64,000 nucleotides of DNA from NCBI GenBank assembly GCA_016165875.1, contig JABBOT010000029.1, positions 2,092,639 through 2,156,638 of the forward strand, written 5' to 3'. The stretch's first letter is position 1; each line of letters opens with the position of its first letter. The DNA comes from Acanthopleura granulata. Taxonomy: Eukaryota; Mollusca; Polyplacophora; Chitonida; Chitonidae. The position numbers and the translations under genes are program-made. The notes beneath the pieces were generated by a model. The model did no database searches, was not told where the DNA came from, and saw only the letters and a program-made list of their open reading frames with translations. Shown here piece by piece: positions 35,219 through 48,410 of this stretch.

Positions 35219-36364
35219 GTGAGTGGCTGGAAGTGAATTGTCTGTTATAATGTTTATCAAGTTAGGTACTCTACAACAACAACATTTATAGTTCTTTGGC
35301 AGGACTAACTCTAGCTAAATGAGTGAAACTGGCAGCAGACTTAATAATGTACTATGTCCATGACGTAGTTGTCAACATGGCCATTCCGGCGCGAATGACT
35401 TTCGAAATGGATAAATTTACCGTCGAGGAGTTTTGTACCCGTGTGCATTTAGTAGGGGCTGTGCGACCGGACAACACGGAACAACCACAGCTTCGACATG
35501 TGGGCCTTCGGAAATAACTGTTTTATTGATGCCAACATCAACCTAAGAGGGACAGCATTGTATGTTGGCAAAATATGGCTACAGGGAGTATGAAGGAAGG
35601 GTTTAGCCTCTATAGATAATAATCTATGGGTGAGCCGGTTAGAGCTAAGGCAGGACACAGATGCATGACATATACGACAGGCATTAAAACTGTGAAGTTG
35701 CATCAGGATGTGAACTCAGCATAACAAGTGCTACAAGTGCTATGGTCTCCGATATTTCGCCACTAGTAAGCCAGATGGTGTGTTTAGTTGATATGTTTTC
35801 TTGTCAGTGGTTTCTGAGGTTTGGGCATTTGTCAAACGTTTTACATGTACCATACTTGGTTTTAGTATAGTAAAATGATGACGGATACAGATATTTTTAC
35901 TTTTATTTTACGTAAATTTCTTCACAAGTTATATGTAGGAAATATGAGTTTACTGTGGAAACTTCACTGAATCAGAATTCATGTATTTTCTGAGTTTTAC
36001 TAGTTTAAAAGCACCAGTGTGATGCTTGTTTTGATCAACTTGACACAGTCATATCATAATGTCATATGGCAGTGTCTTATACCTGGGCGAAAACTAGTAC
36101 CTCTCAAGATCAACAGCATGTACCCAACATTTGGTGCTCTTGCAAAGCCAAATAGCTAAGGTAAATGCTATCAACCCCTGTCAGCCTTTGCTTTCATCGT
36201 GCAAGGGGCTGCTGTCAGAACTATGAAGCACAGAGTAATATTGTATAGGACTACATTTTTATGAGGGTTGTAATCTCAAGAGGTCTGACTTGTATATGTT
36301 TATTCTTTTTTTGTTTTGCAGTCCAGTGTCTTTGTGTACATGAAGATTTGAGACATCATTACGA

Positions 36365-38426
36365 ATGATGGGGAAGGCTAACTGCTATGAGGGGCGAAAG
36401 ACATCTCTGTTTGTGCATCTGGTCATTTGTCTGTTTGGGATTGGGTCGTGGATAGCTATCAATGGCCTGTGGGTGGAGCTACCCATCTTAGTCCAGCACC
36501 TGCCTGAGGGCTGGAGCCTGGGATCATACTTGGTTATTATTATCCAGGTGGCTAACATCGGGCCACTCCTCTTCACCATGGCGACCACCCTGGCCCCGGG
36601 CAGAGTGTGCGAGAAGCCAGTCATTTATGTCATCATCACTATTGGAATCGTTTCCAGCCTCTTACTGAGCTTTCTCTGGGACAGAACAAGCCGCATAGCT
36701 GGCAAAGAACACAGCACTGCCTTACTTGTTTTACAGTTCTGTCTTGCGCTAGTCGATTGCACGTCTTCTGTTGTCTTCTTACCTTTCATGTCGGTGTTCA
36801 AGCCACAGTACATGATGACATACTTCATCGGGGAGGGTCTTAGTGGCTTGCTGCCCAGCGTGGTGGCCCTGGGGCAGGGGGCAGGGGCTGTCAGGTGTGT
36901 CAACCAGACGAATGTAACGGTCATCAATACGACACAACACACAGGTGCTAGCTACTTTATACAGCCAGAATATGTGGAACCCAATTTCCCCGTGCGGGAT
37001 TTCTTTCTGTTTCTCTTTGTCATGATGCTTGTGTGTGGGATTGCTTTCACGTGTCTCAACCATCATCCTGCTTGCAAACGTGAAATGGTGAGAGGTGAGA
37101 AAGTCGTAGATGATGTCGCTGACAGTACTAATGACCACGGCCCTGCTGGTCAAGAGATTATCTTCAACTCGGAGTCAAGTGAAAGGGACAAAAAAACAAC
37201 AGATGAATGCGGAAACCTGGCTGATTCTGGAAGCTCTTCTTCTCGGCTTTTGGAAGGCGAACAAAGTAGATCCTCGCCAACAGTGGACGATCGTGCTGGC
37301 ATGGGCAGTGGCGCAAATGCCCGCACTAGAGCGGGAAAGCTCTCCCGACCCAGCTACGTGTACCTTCTTGTGCTGACCGTGTGGATAAATGCTCTCTGTA
37401 ACGGTGTCTTGCCCTCCATACAGTCTTACTCGTGTCTGCCGTACGGCACGGAGCCTTACCACCTGGCTGTCACGATGGCCAGCATCGCCAACCCCCTGGC
37501 CTGCTTCGTAGCCTTCTTCCTGTCCACCATGTCCAGTATCATCATCTCATTCCTCACGCTGCTGGGCTCAGGGGTGGCTGGCTACATCGTCCTGCTGGCG
37601 TCGCTGAGCCCTGCCCCCTACTTTGTAGGGGAGACGACTGGTGCTGCTTTAGTGGTAGGTATTGTCACTCTGGGTTATATTCTGGGGAGTCTGTCGTTTG
37701 AAATGAAAAGAATGGCAGTAGTAACAATAGCTACACGTAGGTTCCTTTGCACAACAGCATTACAGGAAATTTAAAGAGGAAAAAGTGTAGAATTATATTC
37801 TAGTAAGGTTCTTAAGTGGAAATTAATAGCTCTCAGGCTGTAAAGCAATGAAAAGTGGATGGTGAAAGGTAAAATTTCTTTTGATTCCAGTGCTTTTGAT
37901 TGTGCCGATTTATAAAACACTGTTGCACATTGACTTTTTTAAACACTTTTTCAAAACAAAAATTTGCTCAACACAACTCATGGTACAAGTCCAAATAATG
38001 AGTGGTGATTGCACTGCATGAGACAGCAACAGATTTTCTTTGAATTGTGCCATTTTGTCAGTTATATCTGTCAAACTTTGTTGTTAAATTTCACAGAAAC
38101 ATGAGGATTTGAATTGATACATTAAAGAAAGAAAATAGTTCTCTCAGACATGAATTACGTGTAATGTAGAAATTTTGTGTTGAAATCGTTTTTATTACTA
38201 TGTCACCTGTTGTGTACATTGCCAGATATCCTCATGGGTGATGAGTACACTGTGCCTGACTTACGCTAAGGTTTCTGTGGCAACAGTGCTGAGAACAGAG
38301 GGTCGGCGTGGGTTGCTGTGGTGCGGTGCCATGACACAGATGGGCTCTGCTACCGGGGCCATCATTATCTTTGTCCTGGTCAGTATCATGAACCTGTTTA
38401 CTGCAGCGCCCATGTGTCCGGTCTGA
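36365..38426 (+). CDS. SLC52A: Riboflavin transporter, SLC52A family (copy 1)
   Basis: Exons 36365-37654 and 38226-38426 join in phase 0 (GCTTTAGTG|GTAGGT to TTGCCAG|ATATCC), giving 496 residues, near the 445-469 of vertebrate SLC52A proteins. An acceptor at 36308-36321 precedes the start, so a 5' UTR intron is likely. Family hallmarks: CLFGIGSWIAINGLWVELPI at the first membrane segment, LPEGWSLGSYL, QVANIGPL, DCTSSVVFLPFMS, YFIGEGLSGLLPS, and near the end SYSCLPYG and LLWCGAMTQMGSA. About 11 membrane segments can be made out. A loop with NQTNVTVINTT offers N-glycosylation sites, and a long hydrophilic loop (about residues 240-325) is probably cytosolic. Human members carry riboflavin across the plasma membrane, and substrate here is inferred from family. 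Two adjacent ATGs (36365, 36368) are possible starts. AATAAA at 38742 is a likely poly(A) signal. Confidence 0.93.
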
Positions 38427-41400
38427 CAGCAGCTCTCCAGGCTCATACAGGACGACATTCGCGTCACTGAGGTGAAAATCTTCACGGCCCAAGATGAAAA
38501 AATAACAGAGTGTATATTTTACATGTAGATATGTATAAGATTTTTACCTAATTGTTCAGTTGGATATTATTGATAATGGTACTTAAATGACTTTTTTTAA
38601 TGCACATGTTGCAAAAAGTTACTTGATTAAGGCCATCCTTAAAAATTTCTTAGTTGTCTTGACACATCTCACCTATACACCTGACCACCATCATATAAAA
38701 AAAAGTTAAAAATTGTTGAATACAGATTTCACAGTAGATCGAATAAATAAATGTTATGCTTTGTTGAAATGTGACAATATGCAGTTCAAATTGCTGTTTG
38801 TGCTGTCTTGCCTCAATGTGTTGGCAGCACTGTGGAAGTTGCACTATTAACCATTCCAGTCATTTATTCATTAGTGCTATCAGTGAAGTGTGATATTGGA
38901 TAAAGAGTCGCAGTTTCTGTTGCATGACTGGATCAAAACTGTGGCAAGTTTTCGGGACAATTTATGATATTAGAATTTCTTTAGTAAAGGGAAAATCCAA
39001 TGGGGTACCTTTCTTGAAGCAATGGTTACTTGCTCCCAAGCTTACCTGACTAGTGTTCTCTTGCACTGCAAAAGTAATATGTTTTCAGTTTGCTAAGAAA
39101 AGGTCATTGTAAATGCAGGATTGAACAAAAACTACACAGCTTGGAGCTGAAAGGTTCTCCATTAAGTTTTAGTCAGTCCCAGATAAAAATTCTGTGACTG
39201 GATTAGGTTTTAGTGTTTAATTTTATTGGCATCGGGTTTCAGCAGTGTTGGTACACTTCAAATATTTCGAATTTCCGAGCTTTTCCAAAATTCACATTTT
39301 CCAGACTACTTGGAATAAATATTCTGCACGTATTTAAAGAATATAAAATGAACTTAATTTTAGTATTTGAACTCAGATTTAATTTTTGACCTATTCAAAC
39401 CAGCATACTAAGCAATTTCAGGTACGTTGGGAAACTAATTTCTCCAAGTGAGGGTTAGCATTCTGTTCAAAGTAATTTTAGGTTGGTTCTGCAATGCAAA
39501 TGTCGAAACTTTTCTAGGCCCAACTACAAAGCACCCTAATTTTCCAGACTTTTCAACTTCTGGGAAGGTGACAAGATTTTCATGACACTGTATGAAATCT
39601 GATTCCCTGAGGCGGCAATGCATGTATGGAGCTGTGCTTCACTACAAGGGGACATGAGCATGGGAAACCTTCCTTAAATATATGTTTGTTGGGCTTAACA
39701 CAACCAACTCACCCTTCAAAAAGGACTAATGTTTTATTGGTATTTTTATAGATAAAAGTTATTTTTTATTTTTCTCAGCGTGTTAAGGATTGCCTCAGCA
39801 AGTTGTTGCTGAAACTAGAAAGACATGTTAAACTTGATGTAAACGAACAGCCAACCAAACCTGATGTAAACGAACAGCCAACCAAACCTGATGTAAAGGA
39901 ACAGCCAACCAAACCATCTGCTGTTGGGCTTGTTGTTTGAAAAATACATTGATGTAAACTACCTTATAAGACATGGCTTCATTTGGGTCACTGATCTTAA
40001 TAGACGATATATGTATTATGCATGCGAAAACATGTGACCCTGTCATTTGAGAACTAGGATAATTTTAAAATTACTATCTTATTAGCATTAATTATGGCAC
40101 ATTAAATCTCAATTTTTTTTGTGTACAGTGTGTTGTAAAAATTATATTACTGCTTTGCTTACAGAAAGCATTTTAAGGGCATGGGGAATGTCTTATCCAG
40201 AGTTTTATCTAATAAGTATGTGCGTTTTAAAATCTCTCTGTCGTGATGTGTATTCTGTACCTTTTACATGTTTTCATGTATTAAGATCTATGTGAACTGT
40301 AATCCTTCACTTTGGTAGTTGCCTGTTGTGTGGAAGAACATATACTAGCAATAGATTTAGCTTTTGTTTTATGTTTGCTGGAAAGGTTGTAACTGGTTAC
40401 TATGGCAACAATAAGCCAAGATAGTGTGGCCTGAGTCCAGGGAAGATACAGTATTTTAATTCATCACAAAATACCAGTAAAAGTCATAGAATATTACCTT
40501 TTGGACCAAAAAGTACCTTTTATTAGTAATATATCAAAAGCCCATACTTCCAAACCAGCCTCAAAACGCCTTTCTAAGATCTGTAGAACTGGAACAATCA
40601 GGCAAAATGGACGAAATTTAAAGGTCAAATAGAGTATTTAAAATAACTGTCTGAGGAGACAGATAACAGTTGTGTAAAGGTTCTACAGTCACAGGCCTTC
40701 ACCTTCAGAGCTCCTCACAATGGCAGCCTTTCACTATAGCTCTGCTCTGTGTGTGATGCATGAATGAGTGGTCATTTGTCACCCAGCTACCAGAGCTGCC
40801 CTGTATACAGGTGTATAATCCTCTATCCAGGTTTGATTTTGTTTTGCTGTGTGTGTTGTTCTTGGTTGTTGTGATAACACTCATCTCTGTTTTACTGCTT
40901 GTTAAGTGTCAGTGGTTTTCACATAGTTATCAATCGTCCGAAGTGCAGATGTGATGCAGAGTATACTGGCCCGTTTTGTACACAGGTCAGGTTAGATTTG
41001 ATTGCGTGAAGTGCTGTAAGGTCTGTACTCTTCTGATAATGATAAAGCTGACAGCAGGCAGATTGTACATCCCGAAGGTTTATATATCATGGTACATATA
41101 TACGCTCCTGGCACTAACCTGCTATTTTTTGTCAGAGTCTGTCTGACAGTATTTTCTTAAAATAACTTTTTATCCAAGTCTGATTTGAGTCCCGTGTAAT
41201 ATGGGAACCACGTGCACATCAGATTTTGAGCAGAACTGGACATTGTTTTTAAATCCATTACACTGGAAATGGTCATACTGGACACACATTTAAATAGTCA
41301 AAATGTTTTTAATACAGTTTGTGTAGTGCTGAAATTGTGAACCAAATGCTTTACACATGTTGGTGAAATTTAATTATTCTATATATACACTTGGGTGTGT

Positions 41401-42789
41401 GATGTCATAGGCATTATAGTCATAAGCACTCTTGTGCATTTGTATACAGAAGTATGCTAACTCTGAGTGACATCTTCCAGTGGCATTGCAAAACTCTGTA
41501 ATATAATTTATAAATCATATGTGCAAGTCGTATTGTGAATGAGAAAAGTTCAGTTGTTGTTGTTTATGAGTGTGATGTATGTTAACGCATTTTTGTACTT
41601 TTTATAAATCTGTTTATGCAAGTAAAACGTATGTACCTGATACTTGCCAGAGAAATTAATGTTGTGTGGTGATTAAAGTGGAAACCCGGTAGGTGTTTAT
41701 AATTTACAATGTGGCACATTTATATAGGACACGAACATTTAAACCCACACCAGCATACGTGTATTATATATGTATGTATCTTTCTGGTCCGTCTCGTAAT
41801 CCTGATAGCCTTTATGTTCAGGTTCAGTTTTGGTCCAACCTACAACTCAGTTGTAATACTAAGGATACAGTCAACATGTAACCAGTGAAAGGGGATATTG
41901 TGAACTCAGCCCATTCAACGTGGATCTTTTGGCTGATGAAAGAAATTAATTAAAGTTGTTGTGAAAGGCTCTGAGGTGTTTTAGGGTGATATTGACCATA
42001 AATATATAATCTTATTTGTGTAATTATGTCTGAGTTTTTGAAGCCCTTGTTTTCTTCAAGCATTACATGTGTTTGGTATCAAATGGTTGTTGAAGTTGGT
42101 ATTTTCCCTTATTTACTGGGTATGACACAAGTTTTCATTAGACTTTTTTAACAAATAAATATGTCTGTTTCAAGCAATTTCGACTTCCTCCTTGCACTTT
42201 ATTTCAAAGTTCACTCTTGTTTCCTTATATGAAAAGTTGCCAGTCAGTTATCTGGAGTGGCCAACGGTAACAAAATACTTTTCATGTGTTTTTTCAAAGC
42301 TTCATCAACCAGAACATGGGCAGCGGGGCTTGAGAAAATGGGCTCCTCTCAGTCATGAGACACACAAGCTCTGGGTTCAATCGTGGCGGTGGGTAAATAT
42401 CTTGACTATGGCGTTAAACCCACATTATCTCCTGGCCAGAGAATACATAATCTGCCCGACCCGTCAGTGTGTCCGGTCGACTGGCCCAATCATTTTATTC
42501 TAAACACAATATTGTATAGGAGGGCAATATTGCAAACATATTTGACGCATGTAAATTTTCCTGACCAAGAATATGATTAAAATTATGTGAAGGATATTTT
42601 ATGCAAATGCACGCGTATTGATTACTCTAATAATTACAGAAGCTCAGTGATAGCTGACATTGTGACAATCAAAAAATGCTAGCCAATCGCGGAATGTCAA
42701 CCACACTCTTGGAACTTAAACCAGTACCAGGCACAACACTGTGAGTTATAGGCAATTTTACACGGTTATAACTGTGCCAGCCAGTTACA

Positions 42790-43010
42790 TGGAATTTTTA
42801 AGCCGTAGGCCTACAAAATGCCGATCACTTACATGGAATTTTCAACAGTCGTTATGGACAAAATGCCAGCGAGCAACGCTACATTTGCAACTAGTACTAA
42901 CTGCTAGCCCGTAACGCTGAACTTGCAACAAGTACTGGATGTTAGCCAGCAACATTGAATTTTCAGCCACTATGAATGCCAACCAGCAACATGAAATTCA
43001 CAACGTGTGC
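42790..43010. repeat. Degenerate ~45-55-bp tandem repeat
   Basis: Blocks like AAAATGCC, CCAGC-AGCAAC, CATGGAATTTTCAAC and AGTACT recur in the same order four to five times with heavy divergence (ACATGGAATTTTCAACAGTC, ACATTTGCAACTAGTACT, AACTTGCAACAAGTACTGG, ACATTGAATTTTCAGCC). The array appears old. Confidence 0.5.
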
Positions 43011-43424
43011 GAAATACTAACAAGTATCACGGTGAAGATTTCAGAAGCTGGAAAGGTCTGGTATCAGACCAAATTATACCGCCTCAAATAAAGTCACACA
43101 TCTTATCTTCATTCATGTGGTTTGTACAAGGCCGCGAATTAATTAATAATGTTAAGCATATGCTCATGTGGTTACTTTAATTATCCATGTATAAATTAAT
43201 TCAGGGTCCCAATGAACTTTATTGTATGTTGCTGTGCTCTATATATTTCGAAGATCGTGAGGAACAATCTATCATATACATGTATATGCATTACCAACCC
43301 CAATGCAAAGGCCATCCTTGTCAGATGCTTCTCTTGTCAAAAGTGTTGAGCTAGTACATTGTTTGATCCCACCCTGTGCGGAGGGAATTTTCAAAACTCT
43401 CCTTGCTTCGCCCTGTAACTGGGG

Positions 43425-43680
43425 TCATAGTGGCAACGAGGGTTACGAGAAGCAACATGGTCGCAATCCAGCATCCGTCACTGTGCCCGTCCTCGGCTGG
43501 CCTTGTAACAGGAGGGTTACTAGAAGCAACATGGCTGTAACCCAGCATACGTCAATGTGCCAGTCCTTGAGTGGTCTTGTGCCAGGAGGGCTACGAGAAG
43601 CAACATGGTCGCAATCCAGCATCCGCTAACGTATCTATCCACGGGTCGCCTTGTGTCAGAGGGTTGTGGCCACAATCCAT
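43425..43680. repeat. ~72-76-bp tandem repeat, about three and a half units
   Basis: AGAAGCAACATGGTCGCAAT or close variants occur at 43449, 43521 and 43597. Each is followed by CCAGCATCCGTCA or similar and by a clause like GGCTGGCCTTGTAACAGGAG. One frame stays open across it only because the unit lacks stops; I do not treat it as a gene. Confidence 0.7.
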
Positions 43681-43966
43681 AAACCGCTCAGGACGTTCTT
43701 TCCCGCTAAATTTTATTCGCTTGTGAGAAAATATCTTTATACAAGACTACCCAAAGATAAAGATATACGTTATCTCATTTTCTCCATGACGTAATAGCAC
43801 AGCATGCTCACACCCTCGAAGCATTTTGTCTAGGACCAAGCTATCAGACAGTGGTCTACATGCACCATTCCCTTTAAATATAATTCTCTTTCGTCTGCGA
43901 TTCTGATTTGTGACAAAAGCAAGACTTTATCTTCCACACGTTTGGCGACATGGACTAAATTTTACA

Positions 43967-44010
43967 TACACACGCCCACGCACACACACACACACGCACG
44001 GACACACACA
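43967..44010. repeat. CA-rich microsatellite
   Basis: Imperfect (AC)n with interspersed ACGC and ACGG units: ACACACACACACGCACGGAC in the core. Confidence 0.8.
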
Positions 44011-44184
44011 AAGTCAAAAAAAGGTTTAAGAGCTCAAAAAACAAAATGCGCGTGCAAAATTGACCAAAAAAGAATATATGACAATGGTAGGGTATTTTTT
44101 AACGTGATATTCCAATTACTGAGACTTCAAATAAAAAGCCTGAAGTTTCACATTATTCCCTCCGTTACTGCTACTTCTTTTACC

Positions 44185-44400
44185 TACAGCCAAAGTGATG
44201 CGGTTGCTGTGAGTTCAAGTCCAGCTCATGCTGCCTTCTTCTCTGGCCGTACGTGGAAAGGTCTGCCAGCAACCTGCGGATGGCCGTGGGGTTTCTCCGG
44301 GCTCTGGGCGGTTTCCTCCCATCATAATTCTGGCCGCCATCGTATAAGGGAAATACTTTTGAGTACGGCGTAAAACATCAATCAAATAGATAAATAGATA
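44185..44400 (+). mobile_element. tRNA-derived SINE copy
   Basis: The B-box-like GTGAGTTCAAGTCCAGCTC is near 44209. Body: CGTACGTGGAAAGGTCTGCC, GGGGTTTCTCCGGGCTCTG, TCCTCCCATCATAATTCTGG. Tail: TTGAGTACGGCGTAAAACAT then CAATCAAATAGATAAATAGATA. It is among the better preserved copies and can serve as the reference for the others. Confidence 0.75.
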
Positions 44401-44680
44401 TAGACATAGTGTTCCTGTGGCTAAAGGTCTATGAGGCTAGGAGTTCCCTAGACTTATATTAGGATAGCTCTGGTGTTAGCTGGTCCACGGGTCTGTACCT
44501 CACGTGTCACAGCCGTAGGCGAGCCTCGTAATGCGACAGCTCAGAGATCACACGACTCTGTTGTGTAAGTTGAAGATAAACGGCTTACAGGGATCTATGG
44601 TCATTTGAGGGTACGGGATGCTTGTAGGGATGGAGCCCCGAGTCACTCAGTGAGACACACGGTTTCGTTTCGTTTGTTAC

Positions 44681-44743
44681 AGCGGAGAGGTAGTGCCGGA
44701 CAGGGACGGACTAGAACAGCGAAGACATCGCCACATGCATATA
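44681..44743 (+). other. Exon-like segment, possible 5' UTR exon of the second SLC52A gene
   Basis: A pyrimidine tract and acceptor (CGTTTCGTTTGTTACAG) precede GGAGAGGTAGTGCCGGACAG, and about 60 bp later TATAG|GTAAGT is a near-perfect donor. The segment is GC-richer than its surroundings. The second SLC52A coding exon, 8.4 kb downstream on the same strand, begins after an acceptor, so it needs an upstream noncoding exon. The link is inference only. Confidence 0.3.
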
Positions 44744-47700
44744 GGTAAGTCACAGATCGTCTTCAGTTCGACGCGCCTTATGTGCAGTCATAATTGGCGT
44801 TATCGCCGTACCCAGCAAGTTGTAGCTGCGACGAGCAGGTCGTACGTTGTCCTGTTTGTCTGTCTTTCCATCCGTCGATTGGTTTGTTTTAGATGGCCAT
44901 ATTTTTGACCCCCTGTATTTTGGTATGGGCCAATCACTGAGCGAAAGACCAGAATATATAACGACATCGATTCATTTTGGGATTTCTCTTGTTTAGTTAC
45001 GCGTTCGGATTTTTAAGTTGAGGACACAGATTAACACGCAGACTTTTGCACGTTAACTGCTTAAACCTACACTTGAAGCTTGTCTCCCATTTTGGGAGTA
45101 TCACCTTGGAAGTGAAGGCGAGTATAACCGAGAGTGTAAGCGATACCCGAAAAGTAACAATGGTTATCATGGATCTCACTTCCTGATGAATATGCTTGCC
45201 TTAGACGTCACTTGCCTACCAAGAAAACGACATATACGCATAAAGATAAAACTGGCTTTGAGTGTGAAAATGTGTGCTTCACCGGTGAGAAAGTCCGTCA
45301 GTTACTTGCCAAAGGCTTGTTGTTTATTGCGAGTATGTGCCGAGAATCCAGATTTTTTGTTTTTGTTTTGCATTTATAATGCTGGGCATGAGATATCAAT
45401 TTCCAGGCCAGTTTTGTTGTGTGTACGGATTTATGTCTTTTCATGGTGGTGATCATAGAGTCTGCTTCAGCATGAGCCCATAGGACCTGTACACAGGTAA
45501 GATGAAATCCTGAAGCATACATGTGATTTCTGTGAGCGTCTGAGTCCACACACCAGTTATAGCGGAGTAGGAAGCTAAACATGTACCTAGAACTCATTTA
45601 CATAAGAATGGAAACACGGACCTTAAGAATCTGCCTCAGTGGGGCGACGAGGACATGCAGTGTGATCATAAGGAAAGGAAACGTATACAGCGTTATGACT
45701 AGTGCAGTGTCATTTTGTGACATCATTGCCTAACTTGCCTGCGGAACACGCCATTTTATAATACTTAAAACTTCACGAAGAAAACCGGGCAGTGCCCTTT
45801 TTGAAACCCAAGATCATCTGCATCCTGCTGGCAGCTGCCCTAACATGCTAACCAATTCGGACAATCACCCACTATATGCTTACATATATATTTAGGTTAC
45901 TGCCTTTATCGCTAGATTAATGTATCTACAAGACATTCACAGCAGAGAACGAAGGTTTCAAGTGATTCTTCATGAATGAGATAAATATTGCCCTCAAGTT
46001 TAAGCTATACATTATCATTTACCTGATTTGAATAATATTTTCATGATAACAGGACAGTTTAGGTATTCCGCAAGTTCCTTTTCCTTTCATGACACGTGGT
46101 TTCCACCAAATGGCGTCCTGTTTCTTTCTCTTGTACTGTCTGCCTTTGATTCTCTCTCAGGTTAATACTGTGAGGTTTTCCAGCCCTTTCTCCTTGTCTC
46201 TGTCTTTAAGAACTCTACTTTATTTAGACAAAGACTTGCAGCCTCATGTCACTAGGAAGTCTTGTAAACTACGGTTAGTCCACGATTGTTCTGAAGTTAT
46301 GTTTGGCAAAAAATATGTTTGGCCAAACATGGCCCCAAACCAACGACCGATTTCGCGACATTTAAAACTCTGAAGAAGTTGGAATTGGTGGGTTACTGGA
46401 TAAATTTTATATATGGCACATGGTTTACATGGTGAAACATTGCATAACGCCGGTAAGAAAGCGTTCTTCGCATTCTCCTCCGAAATTTGTCTTGGTGAAC
46501 TTCGTGAACTCGATTTAGAGTCCGACAGTGTGTTGTTGAGAAATTCCGTTGAGTCTTCCTTCCATTTAGAAATCCATCCCCACATACTCACACTGAACCA
46601 ATACGATATTCCTGGCTTGTTTATGATAATCAGTATTATTTAAAAGAAAAGAACACATTTATACAACCATTACCTTAAAAGAAAGAGTTTTAGTTATATA
46701 AAAAAAAACCAATTCTGGCGGAAGTGCTTGTTATTTGAGTATTTAATAGTTAAACATCTACGACTGAGAAGCCTTATTAGGCCACAATTTTAACAGATTC
46801 CTTACGTCATCGTGCTTAGCTTTGCAAAGAAGCTCTTCTGTCTTTGAAGGTAAAAAAAGTCCTGTAGATAACGTAATGGAGGGCTTCAATGGGACCCCAG
46901 CTCTAGTTCTGATGATAGTGAATCTAACTTCGGGTTACAAGACTACCAGATTGAAACGCAGAAGAGTGAGGCTAAGAGCAGTAGTTCGACCGACCGGGCA
47001 TCAAGCTGAAGTGGGTGGGAACCGGGATTTTCGGCTTGACAGGGACAATCTGTGAAAGGACAGGTTGCGCTCTCTGCCTTCAGGACATCGCAATTCAGAC
47101 ACATTTTTGGCAGTCTACGGCCACGCATGTAGGCATGATGTGGCCCTCTAGCACATCACAAACTCTTCCCTTTTAAAGCTGGCTTTAACAGAACTTAAAA
47201 TCCACGATTATCACGATGTACGAACATATTTAGCTGACACTGGAAATGCACGTTAATTAAATGGTAGGAGTAAAACCTTAACCACAGTGATGTCACAATG
47301 AATATTCAAGAGGAGGTATGGAGGATTTTCATTGGACAAACCTGACTTTCTATGTACCCCGAATAGGTGGATTTTGTAAAAAATGACGATTCTTAAAACA
47401 GTATGCCTCTTTTACGAAACTTTTAAAAAAGGTAAAGTAATAGTATTCCACACAGTTTGTATGGCTCTTTCATTTAAGGTGTAGGTTGAATAAATCTGTT
47501 ATTTTCTTTGAAGTTTTGCCTGATTTAACAACATTTCTGAATCACTTAAGCGACGAGGTTCATAGATATTTAATGGTGGGAGAAACCGGAAATGGTTTTA
47601 TAGTAGAACTCCTACTCTCTTTACAACGTTTATTGACATACTTTTGGGCATATAAACATATCAATCATATCACAGACAATTATGTTTGTTTCGGAAAATG

Positions 47701-48200
47701 ATATTCATTCCATCGTCGGAAACCAGATGGCTTAAGCCATCTTGGCACTGACAGTTTGGTGACTGCACAACAGAAGTCTTTCTACCCCTCTTTCCGGGAG
47801 AACATGAAGGACTATCTTGGGCGCATTCGTAACAATCTCACACAAAGAAATGATTGCCTTCAGTGTTATTCGTAAACTACTCATTTCTGAGAAGAATTAA
47901 AATTGATATGAAATGATATGGCCACACAAAGTACAGATGTTCCTACTTGACAACACATCCACTGGCTTTCTTACAGTAAGTCGTGACCCACTTCGCTTTT
48001 ATTCCGGTTTGCGCCGAAAATGGCCAAATCTAGACTTGAGTGTACTGAATGGCCATCTTCCCTCAAAAAGTCGACTCGCACTTATTTTCAGACCCTCCCC
48101 CCAAAATACTGTCATTGTAAATGGGAAGAAATGGTCAAATGACAAAAGCAGTATTAATTTTGAAGTTATTACTTTTTTGGCATTTTGACGAATAATTTCT
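44744..48200. other. Unassigned intergenic DNA
   Basis: I see no exon with a recognisable domain and no clear repeat. Short open frames on both strands do not resemble known families. If the segment at 44681-44743 is a first exon, this would be an intron of the second SLC52A gene. Confidence 0.4.
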
Positions 48201-48229
48201 GGCGTAATGTCGTTATTATATTGCTTCCC

Positions 48230-48410
48230 CTACAGAGCGTTCGTTCGAAGATGCCTTGTTGTACGCCAAACGCTCTGTACAATGACAAACATACATCTTC
48301 GGGAAAAGGAGGTGGAAACATTATTCAATGCATATCAAGGTAGAGACACGATTACCGTTTTGCCATCAGGGTACGAGAAATCTTTCAGCTGTTATCTCAC
48401 AACTTTTTAG
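48230..48410 (+). pseudogene. Possible RecQ-like helicase fragment with a damaged Walker A motif
   Basis: One frame reads LREKEVETLFNAYQGRDTIT followed by VLPSGYEKSF. RecQ-type helicases have a Q-rich start, a spacing like this, and then a Walker A block of the form LPTGxGKS. Here Thr is Ser and the essential second Gly is Glu, so ATP binding would be lost. The frame stops soon after. This looks like a fragment of a helicase gene or of a transposon that carried one. Confidence 0.35.

Larger units (their letters stand above)
38427..44180. other. Intergenic DNA between the two SLC52A genes, first part
   Basis: No coding exon is supported. It probably begins with the 3' UTR of the first SLC52A gene. 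A 27-bp unit (GATGTAAACGAACAGCCAAC) occurs three times at 39836-39916. A SINE-like fragment with a B-box-like GGGTTCAATCGTGG lies near 42330-42490. Degenerate tandem repeats occur at 42790-43010 and 43425-43680, and a CA-rich run at 43965-44010. Confidence 0.45.

Noticed and set aside
36385..37462. Several antisense or shifted frames over the first SLC52A exon (and the like over 53280-54080)
   Set aside because: They are shadows of the transporter frame, which has the family motifs, correct splice sites and membrane pattern.
43303..43629. A 108-residue plus-strand frame
   Set aside because: It runs through the ~72-76-bp tandem repeat and repeats its own peptide (NMAVTQHTS / EATWSQSS). I see no domain.
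46089..46373. A frame with a hydrophobic, signal-peptide-like start (CFFLLYCLPLILS)
   Set aside because: The rest has no cysteine pattern, no domain and no supporting splice sites; a chance hydrophobic stretch in AT-rich DNA is more likely.
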